In this document: positions 61,570 through 64,000 of the stretch, piece after piece
Numbering within the stretch: the stretch's first letter is position 1
How the letters are laid out: each line of letters opens with the position of its first letter
Source of the DNA: Albidovulum sp.
GTDB taxonomy: Bacteria; Pseudomonadota; Alphaproteobacteria; Rhodobacterales; Rhodobacteraceae
DNA: 64,000 bases
Assembly (NCBI GenBank): GCA_030837825.1
Contig: JAUQYB010000033.1
Coordinates: 20,828-84,827 of the forward strand
Reading direction: 5' to 3'
The notes under the pieces: model-generated
Told to the model about the DNA's origin: nothing
The model's database searches: none
The model's input: the letters and a program-made list of their open reading frames with translations, nothing else
Translations under genes and position numbers: made by a program

Positions 61570-61762
61570 ATAACATCAGTGGAGAGATTTGACAAGTGCA
61601 GAGAGCCGATCTGCGATCTCAGATACCGCAGGCACGAAAGTGCGGGTCGTTTTCCGATCGGCCGCCCCACCGGCCGAACCTGATAGGCGAGTTTCCCCGC
61701 CTCTCCTGGAACGACGCTGCGCAAATTTCGCTGGAACGAGATGACGGCTTGTGCTACCGAAT

Positions 61763-61774
61763 CTGTGATCACAG
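61763..61774. promoter_or_regulatory. TGTGATCACA operator, copy 4 (Rieske oxygenase)
   Basis: CTGTGATCACAG lies 24 bp before the start at 61798. Copies 3 and 4 lie at nearly the same distance from their respective genes. Confidence 0.75.
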
Positions 61775-61797
61775 TTTCGGCATCCGGAGGGACAGAC

Positions 61798-63337
<1,540 letters not shown>

Positions 63338-63442
63338 GGGCCCCACCCTGCGCCTTAGCCGCCGACGGATTGTCACCCGGCCCCGGACGCGCGGCGGATG
63401 CGCAGGCGGGTCAGAAGCACACCATGACCAGGGAGTTACGCC

Positions 63443-63862
63443 ATGACGGGGATCGTCATCGTCGGTGCCGGGCAGGCCGGGGCATCCCTTGCCGCAAGGC
63501 TGCGCAGTCTGGGCCATGCGGGCACTTTGACGATGATCGGTGCAGAGCCTGTGCCGCCCTATCAAAGGCCGCCGCTTTCGAAGGGCTATCTCCTGGGCAA
63601 GATGGAGCTGGAGCGCCTTTACCTTCGTGCCCCGTCCTTCTGGGAAGCCCAGGGCGTGACGCTAGAGCTCGGCACGGACGTCACGGCAATCAATCGGGCG
63701 GCAAGAACCTTGCGCGTCGGCAGCAAGACCCTCCCCTATGAGCAACTGGTGCTGGCCACCGGCGCTCTGCCGCGACGACTTCCTGCCACGATCGGCGGGG
63801 ATTTGAGGGGCGTCTACACGATCCGCACCCTTGCCGACGTTGACGTGATGGCACCCGAGTGA
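63443..63862 (+). pseudogene. FAD-dependent ferredoxin reductase truncated by an IS3-family element
   Basis: 139 codons. FAD site IVIVGAGQAGASLAARLRSLG, then PPYQRPPLSKGYLLGKME and LVLATGALPRRLP, as in rhodocoxin/putidaredoxin reductases. Complete family members have about 400 residues and continue after TIRTLADVD with a second Rossmann fold. Here the sequence stops at MAPE and the TGA at 63860-63862 is supplied by the IS terminal bases. The NAD domain is absent, so the protein should be inactive. Confidence 0.88.
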
Positions 63863-64000
63863 ACCGCACCGGGTTTGCCGGAGGCTGATCTCGGTTAGTT
63901 ACGCGGCCATGGGTTCAACGTCCAGAGCGGCGTAGAAGTTCGCCTCGGCTTCGGCGGGCGGGATGTTTCCGATGGGCTCCAGCAGGCGGCGGTTGTTGAA
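63860..64000 (-). mobile_element. IS3-family insertion sequence, right end only
   Basis: The element starts with TGAACCGCACCGGGTTTGCC, a typical IS3-family terminus, and continues beyond the window. It contains the end of the transposase gene on the minus strand. Confidence 0.82.
63899..64000 (-). CDS. IS3-family transposase OrfB, C-terminal fragment (gene runs off the window)
   Basis: 33 codons: FNNRRLLEPIGNIPPAEAEA, then NFYAALDVEPMAA and TAA. The FNNRRLLEPIGNIPPAEAE motif is the characteristic OrfB (rve integrase core) C terminus. Confidence 0.9.
   Translation of the reverse strand, partial: FNNRRLLEPIGNIPPAEAEANFYAALDVEPMAA

Noticed and set aside
42902-61774. The TGTGATCACA sites as CRP/FNR boxes
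   Set aside because: CRP needs TGTGA-N6-TCACA and FNR TTGAT-N4-ATCAA. Here the half-sites abut with no spacer, which fits FadR-type GntR operators better.

Overview
The window is high-GC DNA of an alphaproteobacterium, most likely one of the Rhodobacterales. The grounds are the base composition, TAT-type binding-protein signals, heterotetrameric sarcosine oxidase, a type II-C style Cas2 relic and a Rhodobacter-type prophage tail gene. It reads as an accessory, rearranged region: catabolic islands separated by decayed CRISPR, prophage and IS material.

Layout. 0-12.2 kb: a MarR-controlled MttB-type methyltransferase with the edge of an ABC binding-protein gene; an orphan LuxR regulator; a minus-strand catabolic set (SBP_bac_5 protein, NDP-forming acyl-CoA synthetase, double hot-dog MaoC protein, class III aminotransferase) opposite a LysR gene; an alpha/beta hydrolase. 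12.4-14.2 kb: an orphan type I-E CRISPR array (five repeats, four 32-nt spacers) next to a doubly truncated histidine kinase and an N-truncated LysE gene. 14.2-25.1 kb: an electrophile/quinone-stress cluster (glutathionyl-hydroquinone reductase, DUF2798, two LysR regulators, two YcaC-like hydrolases, FMN reductase, GNAT, DoxX, two pirins, a broken hemerythrin and an MhqO-MhqD fusion). Three of its divergent promoters carry the same GTTCG-N7-CGAAC palindrome. 25.1-31.7 kb: a broken cas2, then a WYL (BrxR/CapW-like) regulator divergent from sbcD-sbcC across a perfect 17-bp inverted repeat. 31.8-36.9 kb: RpiR regulator, COG0212 protein and an NMT1/THI5-type ABC transporter. 36.9-42.4 kb: a collapsed prophage (early genes joined to late lysis and tail genes), the first 46 codons of a P-loop protein (possibly an anti-phage dCTP deaminase) and a decayed IS5-family element.

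42.9-63.9 kb is a quaternary or methylated-amine catabolic island: Dpp-type ABC importer, an SDR lacking catalytic Tyr/Lys, a dimethylglycine-dehydrogenase-like flavoprotein, a second MttB-type methyltransferase, GlxA-type AraC and GntR/FCD regulators, soxBDAG ending in a coupled VanA-like Rieske oxygenase, and divergently a GbcA/stachydrine-demethylase-like Rieske oxygenase, a 2Fe-2S ferredoxin and a ferredoxin reductase cut off by an IS3-family element. Four promoters in this island carry CTGTGATCACAG, which ties it into one probable regulon. The inferred logic is uptake, stepwise N-demethylation (Rieske and/or methyltransferase), then sarcosine/dimethylglycine-type oxidation feeding one-carbon metabolism.
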